From Pyrus communis (Eukaryota; Streptophyta; Magnoliopsida; Rosales; Rosaceae), in assembly GCF_963583255.1 (NCBI RefSeq), contig NC_084817.1, positions 6,347,121-6,411,120 on the forward strand: DNA of 64,000 bases, given 5' to 3'. Numbering within the stretch: the first letter of the stretch is position 1; each line of letters opens with the position of its first letter. Below the pieces are notes generated by a model that did not search any database, was not told where the DNA came from, and saw only the letters and a list, made by a program, of their open reading frames with translations. Shown piece after piece: positions 53,513 through 64,000 of the stretch. The position numbers and the translations under genes are program-made.

Positions 53513-56500
53513 AATATAATCTCTGTTTACTACCCTTATGTTTTGTGGTTTTCAACATTTAGTACATCAAGTTTTTTTTATCTCAGAGTTATACCTAAAG
53601 TATAAATTTTGGGATAGTCTCATGCATCCGTTAGTCAAACTGTTAACTGTGACGTGGCGCCCATGTGGACAATAACTGGGAGCCATGTGAGTCCACGTGG
53701 AATTTTTTTTAGGGGTTCAAAAAAAAAATTTCCAGCCCAAAATTTTTTCCCCACAACCATGTACCTTACATTTTTTCCAGCCAAGATTTTTTGAAAAAAA
53801 AATCAAATTAAATAGGAAAAAAAACCAGAACTTTCTATTCCAAATCTGCAAATTCAATTCCAAACAAACTTTGAATTCTAAATATGCAAATTCATCATTT
53901 AAACTACCAACAAAGTTGAATTGTCAACAACTTTCAATTCACACCAAAGTTCAATATACACCCTCCAATTCACACAAAAGTATCAAAAGACCACAACTTC
54001 TACAACTAATGGGTCAAGGTGTTCTTCCAAAAACACTAAAGATCTGTCCAAAACACTAATGGGTCAACTTTAACAACTAATTGAACTCTGTCCAAAACAC
54101 TAAAGATCTATCGAAAAGTTGTTTCCAAAAAAACTAAGGGCATGTTCAACTATAACAAAATGAACCCTTAAACAACCTAAAGCATTAAAGTAGCATCATG
54201 GAACCTTCCTCCTCCTTTTCTGACCTCTTGCAATAGACTTTGAAATGGTTTGAGAGGCTTGAATTGGCTGAGATGAAGGTTGTGGAGCTTCCTGAGTGCA
54301 TGGTTGTGATGACTGAGAGAGTTGTGATGCCTTAGATGTTGAGGCCTAAGTAATGAACCCATATAGCATTAGCACTGACAGATACTACACTTCACAAATA
54401 ACAAATTCACTTAAGAAATGAAAAATCAACAAAAAATATCAAAATTATACCTCATTTTTTCTTGCTTTTTCTTCATTTTCTAGCAGCTGAAGGAGGATGA
54501 GTGGTAGGGCATCTGGCCTTGTTGTGTCCCGAGGCCTTGCAAACACTACACTTCACAATTTTTTGCCTTCTTTTGTTTAACTTGAATTCATTTTCATCAC
54601 CATCTCTATGTCTCATCTTTTTTGGTCTTTCCGGTTGCCTTTTAAAAGTTGGAGGAAGAATGCATTTGTTTTCAGATGGCTCCCAAAATTTCATGCCTTG
54701 GACGAGTTGAATCAAGTTTTCGTAAGCTTCAAAGTACTTCTCCTTCTTGTACCAAGAAGAAACAAATTCCTCAGGCTGTCTCCTTGCATAATAGATGGCC
54801 GAGCAACCATGTATGCAAGGAAAGCCTGTCAAATCCCATCTTCTGCATGAGCAAGTGCACCCATTCAAATCCACCACAAATACATTGCCTCTGCCTTTAT
54901 CCACTTCAAATTTTTCTCCTCCAAACCATGTAGCTATAGTGTGTGAGCTTTTCAGTTTTTACTCCTCCAACTTCTTCTAGATTTTTGGGCAGATAGCTCA
55001 TTTATCCTTCCTCATTGCATCTCTTCTCAACCATATCTTTCTCATCAATAAAAATCTTATAGTTTATAGTATGATAATAATAGGCTTGTCCCTAGACCTT
55101 AGGATAAAAGAATTGAAGCTCTCACAGAGGTTGTTTAAGAGATTGTCACACTGAGTGTGTGTCTCAAAGTGTGACCTACTCCAATGCAAGGCTGGTCTCT
55201 TCTCCAACCATTTCTAAGCTTCTTCATTCAGCCTATTCACCTCAACCATACTCTTCCTAAAATCAGCGATGGTTGTTGCCTTGGTAGCATTCCACAAGGC
55301 ATCCCTTAATCCTTTCCCCTTAAACCCATTTGCCTTGTAGTTGGTGTATAAGTGCCTAACACATAACCGATGATTACAATTAGGCAGCACCTTCTCAAAA
55401 GTTGGTAGTAAACCCTTTTGTTTGTCAGAAATGAAAGTCCAAGCACGTTGTTTCACAATTCCCAAGTCAGCAGCTAGCAGTTCCAGAAACCAAACCCAAC
55501 TTTCCTTGTTCTCGAGCCCTACTATAGCATATGCAATAACCCAAGTTTGATTATTTGCATCCCTTCCTCTGCAGACAGTAATTGGCCCTTGAACACTCCC
55601 TTCAAGTGACAACCATCCAACCCTACAAGCTGCCTACATCCATTCTTAAATCCATTTTTGCAAGCCCCCAAACAAATATAAATCCTCTGAAATATCACAT
55701 GAGCATCATCATAGGGCAGCACCTTCATCTGAACTGTACTACCCGGGTTTGTCCTCCTAAGCTCATCACAGTACTCCCACAACTTTGTGTACTGATTTAT
55801 GTTACTCCCCTCAAGGATTTTCAAACACTGTGTTCTCGCTCTGTAGGCTGTCTTGATGTGGATCTCAACCATTCTTTCCTCTTTCATTGTCTTCATAAAT
55901 GTAGTGATGGGCATGCTTGGGTTGAGTCTGAATTTGTCCACATACCTTTTCACAAGCCATGCCACTTTGCAGTTAGGATTTTCCCTCCAAATCCTCCGAC
56001 ATTCATGTTTTCCAACATAAGTTTTCACTTGTATTGAATCTTCATTGTACATCTTGGAAGCATACAATCTTCATGGACAATTTTTCTTACACCTTGCACT
56101 AATCTTCCATTTCTCATTCCTTTTTAGCTTAATAGAAGGTGCACTATGCTTAATTAAGTGAGACCACACTGCCTTTCTCAACTATGCAGCATCTCTAAAC
56201 TTCAATCCCTCTTCAAACTTTAGATCATCCCTGTCCGCTTCTTCATTAAACTCAGGGTAGATGACCTTCTCATCACATTCTAAACCTAAATCGTCAACAT
56301 TATGTAGGCCATCTGAGTCTTGTCTCTCATCATCAAGGGGAACGTCTTCTACATCCCTTGCATTCATAACGTCTTCTGGATGTTGGTTCCCAACCCTTTC
56401 ACCCCTTTCAGCATCTCTAACGACACTTTCTACAGTTGTATCATCTACTGCACGACGATCATCATCTTCCAAACTGTAGTCACTGTCCACAAACTCACTA

Positions 56501-58093
56501 TCTGTAGTGTCATCCTCTGCATTTACTACCACAAACAATGCATTTTTGTTTAAAACCTAAACTTTGCAAAAATAATTGAATACTGAAATTAAATTTGTAA
56601 AAATAAATGTTTCAAAAATTTTACCTTCATTAGCTTCTACTTTGGTCCCTTCATTAACTTCTTCAGCTTCGTGACCTTCTTTAGTTTCATCACCTTCATC
56701 ATCAGTATTGAGAGGACCATCTTCAGACTCATCTCCACTTCCTTGTCCTCCCTCAGTTGCTTCAGCCTCATGTTCATCTTCACCATTGTAGGCTATCTCA
56801 TTCAAAAGACATAGCCGTTTTTCTAAGTCATTTGCACCTCCTTGTGCTCTACCCTTCTTCAATTTTGATCCACTTCCCTTTGTAATCGAAATCACCACCC
56901 TCAATTCCTCAATATATTCTATAATGACACCTTTTTTTAATATGGCACTCTCATCTAGATTCATCAAAAACTTATGTTTCAAGGCAGCTTGCTTCGGACT
57001 TAGATGTTCTAGGTACATTTATATTTCCCTAACCCTTGGAACATACTTGCACATTTCACCCACATCTTGGTCCCGTTCAATAAGCCTTGATCCCTCCCAA
57101 TAAGACATCTTAGGAATCCTATAGTGATACAACATAAACCCATCATATCCTAACTCCTTAACCATTTCATCAATCTGGAAAAAAGACATGATGTCTTTGT
57201 TTACGTAATCAAACCAAGCCTCAAACCCTTCCATATATGCACTTTCAAACCACTTCCCATCGTGGTTAATTTTAAGGCTAAATAATTCGGGCATGGCTGC
57301 AAAGTCAAGGAGAAAGGTGAAAACAACATAAAATCTTGGAGGCACATGGGGAAAAAGGTGAAAACACTAGTAGGACCATGAGGAAAAATGTGAAAACACT
57401 AGTAGAACCATGAGGAAAAAGGTGAAAACACTAGTAGGACCATGAGGAAAAAAGGTGAAAACAAAACCATGGGGACCATGAATACAGTTCCACCTTTTTT
57501 CCTGAAACCATAGAAAAAAAGGTGAAAACAAAACCATGGGGACCATGATTGAAGACAAAACCACATGCACAACCCACTACAAAACACAATTCCAGAAACC
57601 ATAGAAAAAAAACAAAAGCCTAAACCCATATTATCTACAGTTCAAAAAAGGTAGGTTACTTACAATAAAGTGGTGTTTCACCCACTTCGATCCTCCTTTT
57701 TTCCCAACCCATCGCCAGCGATGGCTTCACGACAATCTTTCCCAGAAACGTGTGCGCAACGTATGATGACGTGAGAGGTGGAGCGATGGTGAGGTCGAGT
57801 GACGGCCCGTGGGTAGGGTTTTGGACGGAGATGGAGGGTCGCGAATTTTCAATTTTGAATTTTTTTTGTCACTGAAACCCCTAAAAAAAAATTCCATGTG
57901 GACCCACGTGGCGCCCAGTCATTGTCCACATAGGTGACACGTCACAGTTAACGAGAGACTTAACAATTTGACTAACGGATGCATAAGATTGTCCCAAAAT
58001 TTACACTTTAGGTATGACTTTGAGACGAAAAAAACTTGATGTACTAAATGTTGAAAACCACGAAACATGAGGGTAATAAACATAGATTTACCC
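53513..58093. mobile_element. Large Mutator-like element (about 4.6 kb) with ~230-bp inverted ends
   Basis: Left sequence from ~53513 and the reverse of the sequence ending at 58093 match for ~230 bp, including CATTTAGTACATCAAG, GCATCCGTTAGTCAAA and the GACGTGGC/CACGTGG blocks. The right end finishes in the GGGTAAA motif seen at the ends of the two smaller Mutator-like elements in this window. A MuDR-type transposase lies inside on the minus strand. No clean 9-bp duplication was found, so the outermost bases are approximate. ~57360-57620 holds repeats of GGTGAAAAC...ACCATGG. Confidence 0.88.
54473..57345 (-). pseudogene. MuDR-type transposase, degraded
   Basis: The N-terminal frame (57345-57019) has the KINHDGKWFESAYMEGFEAWFDYV and MVKELGYDG blocks usual in plant MULE proteins. 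An acidic linker (57018-56182) contains a plausible 108-bp GT-AG intron (56624-56517). A zinc-binding N-terminal domain, then the MULE DDE domain follow (55522-56067 and 55214-55612): GLDGCHLKG carries the first Asp and FISDKQKG the second. A SWIM zinc finger (CTCSCRRW...PCIH) and a CCHC knuckle (CSVCKASGHNKARC) lie at 54904-54473. Stops at 56179-56181, ~56068 (a TGA for the Trp of CPWxLYASK) and 55214-55216, plus a frameshift near 55570-55610, make it inactive. Confidence 0.9.
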
Positions 58094-58685
58094 AAAGAAC
58101 AAATAGAACCAAAACAAACGTAAGAAAAGAAAGAAGAAGAGGCCCACGATTGAGATATGAACGGTAGGCAAGGAGGATTTATAAAAGAAGTCAGGGGAAG
58201 AAAGTGAGAACCTTGCTAGGATACTTAATTGGCTTAGTGTGTCGAAAATACAATTTGGTATACTAAGTGTCATAATATAAGTAGTTAATTTTTCTTTTTA
58301 AGTATTTAACTACTTATATTATTACACTTAATGTACAAGACATATTTCTAGCATACTGTAAAATTCCCTCTTAATGTCTCTTAAAGGAAAAACACTATAA
58401 AAGGGGTAAATTAGATCAACGAATAGAACTGATTACAAATATATACAACGATAAAAATCTAAGATCACTAAAGATGCATTACAATCAGACACGATTTGAT
58501 GTCTATCAAGTTCTATTTTTTATTAAAAAAAAATGATTCTACATGTGTCTATTCTGCCAGATAACTTCGGTGTTCCACACTAGACTAGAGAATTGAATTT
58601 AATTACAATTTTATAGGAATCAAACTCATAAAATGACTATAAATTTTGAGAAAACACGTATAGACAAGTCCCATAATAAATTGAT
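58094..58685. other. AT-rich spacer
   Basis: No gene. Ordinary AT-rich sequence follows the right end of the Mutator element up to the MITE at 58686. Confidence 0.4.
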
Positions 58686-58838
58686 GGGAGTTTTAACGAA
58701 AAACTCACGATATTATTCACTTTAACGAAAAATCACATTTTTACTCTAAAAAGTCAATCCTAGTACTATCCACTTTACCCTTTATTTTGTCCTTATCATT
58801 AAAACTCAAAATTTTCAAGCTATTTTCATTAGTTTTTT
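58686..58838. mobile_element. 153-bp MITE, third copy
   Basis: It starts GGGAGTTTTAACGAAAA and ends TTTTCATTAGTTTTTTT, flanked by TAAATTGAT (58677-58685) and TAAATAGAT (58839-58847), a 9-bp duplication with one mismatch. Length is identical to the copies at 47799 and 49139. Confidence 0.85.
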
Positions 58839-58846
58839 TTAAATAG

Positions 58847-59165
58847 ATTGGACTCAGCTTTATCAACTCACGCTACTATTACAATAATGTTATAAAAATC
58901 AAACTTAAAGTGCCACAAACTCAAGGTGTCTGATTTATATATATAAGAATCAAACCCTATAAGAAGACCTTTATAGAAATCAAACTCATAAAATGATAGA
59001 TAAGTCCCACAATTAGTAGATTGGGCTCAACTTTATCAACTCACACTACTATTGCAATACTGTTATAGAAATCAAATTCAAGATGCCACAAACTCAAGAT
59101 GTTTGATTTCTATATATAAGAATCAAACTAACTTAAATCATTATAGAAGACCTTCATATTATAAT
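58847..59165. repeat. Direct duplication of ~180 bp
   Basis: Two copies from ATTGGACTCAGCTTTATCAAC (58847) and ATTGGGCTCAACTTTATCAAC (~59029), each ending in a TATATATAAGAATCAAAC block. It contains GAAATCAAACTCATAAAATG repeats also seen at 58617. It is non-coding. Confidence 0.75.
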
Positions 59166-59469
59166 TAGTTTGAGACTACTCATGTAAAGGTTAAAATTGT
59201 TTTCTAACAACTAAAAGTGTATACGTTGGACAAAAACTTAAAATCGTTTATAGGTAGTAGAATTTTTAATAAAAAGTTTAAGAATTTTTGTTAAAAATTT
59301 ATAATAAAAAAAAATAAAAAAAATCCACATAAGCAGCTTTTTTTCTTTTTTTTTTTGGTCGAATCCACATAAGCAGTTTAAACCAGACCTTATTTTCTTC
59401 AGATTGATAAAGCACCACCAAATCAGCCATCTACCAATTTGACCCTAAAATTGAACCGACAAAAGAAAC

Positions 59470-59641
59470 TTTTTTTTTTAACAAACGAAATTATCTACAC
59501 TAAAGAAAAAAGGTGGTAGACTTAGCCTCACGATAGACTATTAATAATGTGATTCAAATTCACATTTGACGAGAATTGAACCCAATACCTCACACTTAAA
59601 AATAAAGAAGAATATAAATAAACCATAATACTAAGTGACTA
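59470..59641 (-). mobile_element. SINE, minus strand
   Basis: A T10 run at ~59470-59479 is the reversed A tail. Box B (reverse of GAGAATTGAACCC) and box A (reverse of ACCATAATACTAAGTGAC) follow. It is the same family as the copies at 14.2, 15.3 and 60.7 kb. Confidence 0.65.
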
Positions 59642-59739
59642 ACCGTTGGAATAATTAGATGAGCCATAACATATGGTAAAATTCAAGTTGGTGCACTCTT
59701 GTTCCCTCATACCCAAAAGACTGATTTTTGTTTTTCCTT

Positions 59740-60560
59740 TTCTTCTACCAACTGTGAGAGTTAGGAATTACGAGCTCCACAAGTACTATGAATTCTGTCC
59801 GACACCAGAGACAGCACGGGCAGACCGTCTCAAGGAATTCTTGGAGAGGGTGGGCGAGTGGCACTGGCTTTGCACCCACTTTGAGACCGAAAAGTTCCAG
59901 GTAATATTTGTATTTTTAATTTTATCTCGACCCCATCTTACAAGGGTCTAGGAACAGCGGGAGGTTGGGGAGAAGTTCCCGGAGGTGGTGGTCTGAAGGA
60001 AAACCTATGCCAACTATGGCAACGAGGTCGCAGATGGGATTTATTTAAGTATCCTTCCATAACTTTGTATCTTATTTTTAAAGGCTTTAATTATGGTTTA
60101 AATTCCAATGGATGTAACTTTGTATTCTTTGTTTTTTTTTTTAGGCTTCAATGGTACAAAAGAAGGACGAGTACCTCGCCACTCTCTCCTAGCAGCATCC
60201 TGACGTGCCTATGGAGGAGCTGACATCTTTCTAGGTGCTGATGGACAGGGTTGGCCGAAGAATGGCAAGGAAATACGTTGCCTCGAGGTGGGTCGGGTCT
60301 GGGAAGTCGGCTCATGTTCTTCATCGAGCGCTCCACTGCAGCGACCGAGATTGACTCTCGACGTTAGCAGGTGAAGGAGAAGTTGGCATGTCAAAGGGAA
60401 TTAGTCTGCTAGTATTTCATGATCGTATCCCAGAGCTTATCAGCTTCTGGCATCATGATTCCACCGCCGCCGCCCGAGCTTGTACAATCATCCCAGGAGC
60501 CTCCCCAGCATTTGTCCCACGAGCCCCCCGTGCAGCCGTCCGATGAGCCTCTCCAATAGT
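59740..60560 (+). pseudogene. Degenerate transposon-associated coding remnant
   Basis: Frames read EWHWLCTHFETEKFQ, then after a gap a VRRKTYANYGNEVADG-like stretch, and later frames in Pro/Glu-rich sequence. The order, W-x-LC-x-HFE followed by K-T and a coiled region, recalls the plant Ptta/En-Spm transposase-associated protein family, but I can only match it by style. Stops (TAG near 60190 and 60232) and frameshifts break it. No CACTA ends were found nearby. Confidence 0.35.
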
Positions 60561-60681
60561 GATCAAGACCTCCCGTAGCTTACAACTCTTTATTTTTATT
60601 TTTATTTTAAATTTTGTATTCTATTTGAACGAACAATTTTTTTTTGGATTGCATATATTTAGTTTCAATTTGACCATAGCT

Positions 60682-60830
60682 ACTTAGTAGTACGGTCTAA
60701 TGGTATTACTCTTCATTAGTAAGTGAGAAGGCTTAGATTCTCGTCAAATACGAATTTGAACTATATTATTGCTAGCTCATTGTGAGATCAAGCGCACCCT
60801 ATTTCCTTTAGGGTAGATAATGTTCGAAAA
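60682..60830 (+). mobile_element. SINE, plus strand
   Basis: Head TACTTAGTAGTACGGTCTAATGG, a degraded box B (TTAGATTCTCGTC), and a body matching the other family copies. A clear A tail is lacking, so it is probably old. Confidence 0.65.
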
Positions 60831-60911
60831 TTATTTGACAATATAATTTTTTTTTTAATCTTGATATTTAATATTTTTATTTTCCAATTATATTTTTAAT
60901 TAATTAATGCA

Positions 60912-60946
<35 letters not shown>

Positions 60947-61948
60947 TATCATATAAATTTACCGGAACAGTCATCTCTTAAATCACTTATTCCCAATGAA
61001 CGATCTCGTTGGATTATCCCATAGTTTATTTTAATATAAAATGACAACCAAACAGAATCCGTCCATTGAGATCATCTCCATCGCGTAAATTTATTTTTAT
61101 GTAACGAACCCTCGTCTAGTAAAAGAGTAGTTAGCCGACGGAATCTCATGTCCGTTGCATAAAACTCTGTGCAGCGACGAGCTTGGCCTACGAACTTTGA
61201 CCGACGACCTACCGTCATGTGATGGCAATTTAGACGAACGGTGGACTATAAAAAATGAATGAAAAACAACGGTTGACAAGTCTGCTCAGCACTACTTGGT
61301 TGAACGTTGGAGTATACAGACAAGGCTTGTATATTATTTTATTCTGTGGTGTAAGATGATGAAATTTTAAAACTTTAAGGTGTAAATTGACAGGCAAAAG
61401 GATCAATGCATGGCTGTCATATAAGTTGTTCAAGAAGTGAGTGAGATGACATTGCAGCGACGCGTGGATAATGTTGCTAGTCTGTACTAAAATTCAAGCA
61501 AAAGTTTCTTGTTTACCAGCTGTAACCTCTCTAAAACGCCCTCCCATTCGCTTGTTTTTGTACTAAATAACAGATAAATATTTTTACACGCACAACGTTT
61601 GGGCCCATGGCTAGCATTCTATATTTTCTAGCTTAGCGCAGATCTTTAGGTTTTAAATTGACAAGAAAGAGAATATTTTGACATAAAAAATTGTGTTGTT
61701 GCTTTTTATACTGTTAGCGCACATCTTTAGGTTTTAATTCACAGGAAGGAGGGTTTTTTTAATGTTCAACTAATTAGCATCAATAAATGGTTGTCGGACA
61801 AGTTGTTTCCATTAGTATTAGCATTATTATTTGTCTAGCCGGCCCTTATTCTTAGCTCAAAATTTTGGCAAGAAGAAAATTCCTTACCACTTCTGAAATT
61901 CTTGGTTCAGATCTCTTGGTTTTCTTTGTTTCCGCTGCTAACAGAAAG
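60831..61948. promoter_or_regulatory. Upstream region of the CNL gene with W-box cores
   Basis: A TA microsatellite lies at ~60910-60933. TTGAC cores (the WRKY-binding W-box core) occur at ~61273, ~61387, ~61658 and ~61678. A ~35-bp direct repeat, TAGCGCAGATCTTTAGGTTTT, appears at ~61634 and, altered, at ~61715. TTGAC is short enough to occur by chance, so regulatory meaning is a guess. No other gene is seen. Confidence 0.35.
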
Positions 61949-64000
61949 ATGGCTGAGGCACTCATTTCCGTGCTTCTCGAACAACTGGCTTCGGTAACTT
62001 ACCAACACGTCGGAGAAGAGGTGAAGCTGGTTTTGAATGCGGAGAAAGATGTTAAAGAATTCGAGGCCAAACTTAAAGTGATTCGTGCTGTGCTTGAGGA
62101 TGCGGAGCTGAGGCAAGTGAGGGACGCCAACGTCAGAAATTGGCTGGAGCAGCTAAAAGATGTGTCGCACAAGATGGACAATGTGCTGGATGAGTGGAAC
62201 ACTGAAATACTGAAACAACAAATTGAGAAACAAGAAGAGCACGGTGGAAGTACTTCTCTTGTTACTGAGAAGAAGATGATGCCGGTATGTTTCTCCATTC
62301 CCTCCTCTTGCTTTTGTTTCGGGCAAGTCCATCGGATAATTCTTCATCGTGACATTGCTCTTAAGATAAAAAATCTGAATGAAAATTTAGATGAGATTGC
62401 AAAGCAAAGAGAAACATATAACTTTCGATTCGCAGAGAGAATGATCAGTGAACACCCTGAGCGAGAGAAAACTTCTTCTTTTGTTGATGAATCTATCATA
62501 TTTGGTAGAGAACAACAAAAGGATGTTGTGGTCAGCAAGTTGTTGAATGAGAGTAGTCAAGAAGAGAGGGGTCTCCTTGTCATCCCTATTGTCGGGATGG
62601 GAGGAATGGGAAAAACAACTCTGGCTCAACTGGCTTATAACGATGAAAATGTTAAAGCTTGTTTTGGAATGAGAATATGGGTTTGTGTTTCAGACCCTTT
62701 TGATGAGATGAAAATTGCTAAAGCCATCATTTCTGGTGCTAAAGCTATTAGCCCAAATTCAGATGAGTTGGAAGATTTCTTTCAATGTATGTCTGAATCC
62801 ATTCAGGGAAAGAAGTTTCTCCTTGTCCTAGATGATGTGTGGACTGAAGACCAAAGAAAGTGGGAGAATTTGAAGTTGCCGTTAATACAAAGTGGCACGC
62901 GTGGCAGTAGAATATTGGTGACCACTCGAAAACATGAGGTTGCTGATATGATGGGAGCTCCCACTCACACGATCTATTTGGAGAGGTTGAGTGAACAAAA
63001 TTGTTTGTCAATATTCAACCGCATGGCATTTTATAATAGGGATAAGGATGGTGTGTTGGAAGTCATTGGTGAAGAAATAGCAAAAAAGTGCAAGGGTTTG
63101 CCTCTTGCTGCAAAGACTTTAGGTAGTCTCATGCGTTACAAGAAAACAAGGAAAGAATGGCAAGAAGTTTTGAACAGTAAGATATGGGATCTCGAAGAGG
63201 TTGAGCAACAAGTTTTCCAACCACTATTATTGAGTTATTTTGATTTGGCACCTGCGGTCAAACGATGCCTTTTATATTGTGTTATCTTTCCAAAAGATCA
63301 TCTGATCTATAAAGATTATTTGATTGAGTTGTGGATGTCACAAGGTTATCTCTATTCAAAAGGAAACATAGAGAAAGAAATAATTGGCCAAAGGTTTTTT
63401 GATAATATAGCAATGCGATCTTTCTTTCAAGACTTTGTAAAATACAGTGATGGAAATATCTGGAGGTGTAAAATGCATGATATTGTGCACGACTTTCTGC
63501 AGTATCTTACTCAACATGAATGCTTTACAATGGAGGTTAAGGGTGGGAACAATACAATAAAGCCCTTGGGTGATAAGATCCGCCATTTGACCTTAATGCT
63601 TGCACCTGAGGGTCCACTCTCATGTGTTTCGTTTTCCAGCTGCGATCTACATACTCTTGCAACTTTTGATTCAAAATTTAATGTTCTGGAGTCAACATTG
63701 ATCTCGCAGTTGAAACATCTTAGGACATTGAATTTAAGTGGTAATTGTATTGAAGTGCTTCGGGAAGAGATAGGTGAATTGGTGCATCTGAGGTTTATTG
63801 ATTTGTCCAACAATCCTTTGAAGAAGCTACCGAATACGGTGTGTAACTTATACAATTTGCAGACATTGCGCCTTAATATGTGTAGGGAACTTGAAAGTCT
63901 ACCTCAGAGCATGGGAAAGTTGATTAAATTAAAGCATCTTTATGTTGAGAATTGTTTTCAGCTGAAGTATTTGCCGAAAGGGATTGAGAGATTAACAAAT
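61949..64000 (+). CDS. CC-NB-ARC-LRR resistance protein (CNL), cut by the window end
   Basis: An uninterrupted frame of 684 codons starts at the ATG at 61949 (MAEALISVLLEQLASV) and runs off the window without an intron. A Rx-type coiled-coil N-domain fills residues ~5-130, including the EDAE-like VLEDAELRQ and VLDEWNTE. The NB-ARC domain follows: P-loop GMGGMGKTT (216-224), kinase 2 LLVLDDVW (~291-298), RNBS-B SRILVTTR, GLPLA (383-387) and MHD as KMHD (~508-511). LRRs begin at ~570 (LKHLRTLNLSGN). It resembles the RGA2/RGA3-like class. Such proteins sit in the cytosol, sense pathogen effectors and trigger cell death. All key residues look intact. The 3' end lies outside the window. Confidence 0.96.
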   Translation, partial: MAEALISVLLEQLASVTYQHVGEEVKLVLNAEKDVKEFEAKLKVIRAVLEDAELRQVRDANVRNWLEQLKDVSHKMDNVLDEWNTEILKQQIEKQEEHGGSTSLVTEKKMMPVCFSIPSSCFCFGQVHRIILHRDIALKIKNLNENLDEIAKQRETYNFRFAERMISEHPEREKTSSFVDESIIFGREQQKDVVVSKLLNESSQEERGLLVIPIVGMGGMGKTTLAQLAYNDENVKACFGMRIWVCVSDPFDEMKIAKAIISGAKAISPNSDELEDFFQCMSESIQGKKFLLVLDDVWTEDQRKWENLKLPLIQSGTRGSRILVTTRKHEVADMMGAPTHTIYLERLSEQNCLSIFNRMAFYNRDKDGVLEVIGEEIAKKCKGLPLAAKTLGSLMRYKKTRKEWQEVLNSKIWDLEEVEQQVFQPLLLSYFDLAPAVKRCLLYCVIFPKDHLIYKDYLIELWMSQGYLYSKGNIEKEIIGQRFFDNIAMRSFFQDFVKYSDGNIWRCKMHDIVHDFLQYLTQHECFTMEVKGGNNTIKPLGDKIRHLTLMLAPEGPLSCVSFSSCDLHTLATFDSKFNVLESTLISQLKHLRTLNLSGNCIEVLREEIGELVHLRFIDLSNNPLKKLPNTVCNLYNLQTLRLNMCRELESLPQSMGKLIKLKHLYVENCFQLKYLPKGIERLTN

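Noticed and set aside
53504..58102. 9-bp target duplication for the large Mutator element
   Set aside because: Flanks AGATAAGAG and AAAGAACAA do not match convincingly, so no duplication is claimed.
59740..60560. Functional gene at 59.7-60.6 kb
   Set aside because: Multiple stops and frame changes, and only a style match to transposon-associated proteins. Listed as a low-confidence remnant instead.

Overview
The window is plant nuclear DNA. Its genes have introns, it is AT-rich and full of transposons, and it encodes a plant-type poly(A)-binding protein, BAHD acyltransferases, a NAC factor and a CC-NB-ARC-LRR resistance protein. The 5S-carrying Cassandra TRIMs and the repeat style fit a woody eudicot, most probably apple or pear (Rosaceae, Maleae). 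That placement is inference from memory, not from a search.

Layout, left to right. 0-6 kb is repeats: a 1.06-kb Mutator-like element with 9-bp target duplications, a chimeric LTR element ending in a Cassandra LTR, and SINE pieces. 6.2-10.1 kb holds an intact nine-exon cytoplasmic PABP gene (648 aa) with telo-box and site II promoter motifs and an A-rich leader. 10.1-15.6 kb holds two BAHD pseudogenes, one split by a solo LTR with 5-bp duplications, plus BAHD, LINE and SINE scraps. 16.8-22.5 kb is a young array of five ~1,083-bp units made from a solo LTR, its flank and half of a Cassandra LTR; a separate repeat-bearing element follows to 25 kb, then the other half of the Cassandra. 28.1-29.6 kb carries the only intact BAHD gene (464 aa after splicing one 84-bp intron). 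Its sister copy at 40.2-41.7 kb has a 1-bp frameshift and a lost stop codon. Between them lie a Harbinger-type element, a head-to-head Cassandra cluster, a duplicated PABP-tail/BAHD segment, and a Ty1/copia element cut off at its 3' end.

44.6-46.7 kb carries a three-exon NAC-domain gene (280 aa). 47-53 kb has segmental duplications, 153-bp MITEs and a 1.1-kb hAT-type element. 53.5-58.1 kb is a large Mutator element with ~230-bp inverted ends around a broken MuDR-type transposase on the minus strand. From 61.9 kb to the window edge runs an intact but edge-truncated CNL resistance gene.

The intact genes (PABP, BAHD, NAC, CNL) have unrelated functions and form no pathway or operon. The coherent story is a BAHD cluster growing by segmental duplication and then eroded by nested transposons. 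Paralogous empty sites allow exact reconstruction of several insertions. I see no clearly new enzymatic or defence system. The most unusual structures are the LTR/5S-Cassandra array at 17-22.5 kb, the chimeric LTR element at 1.5-3.1 kb and the reciprocal MITE insertions at 47-49 kb.
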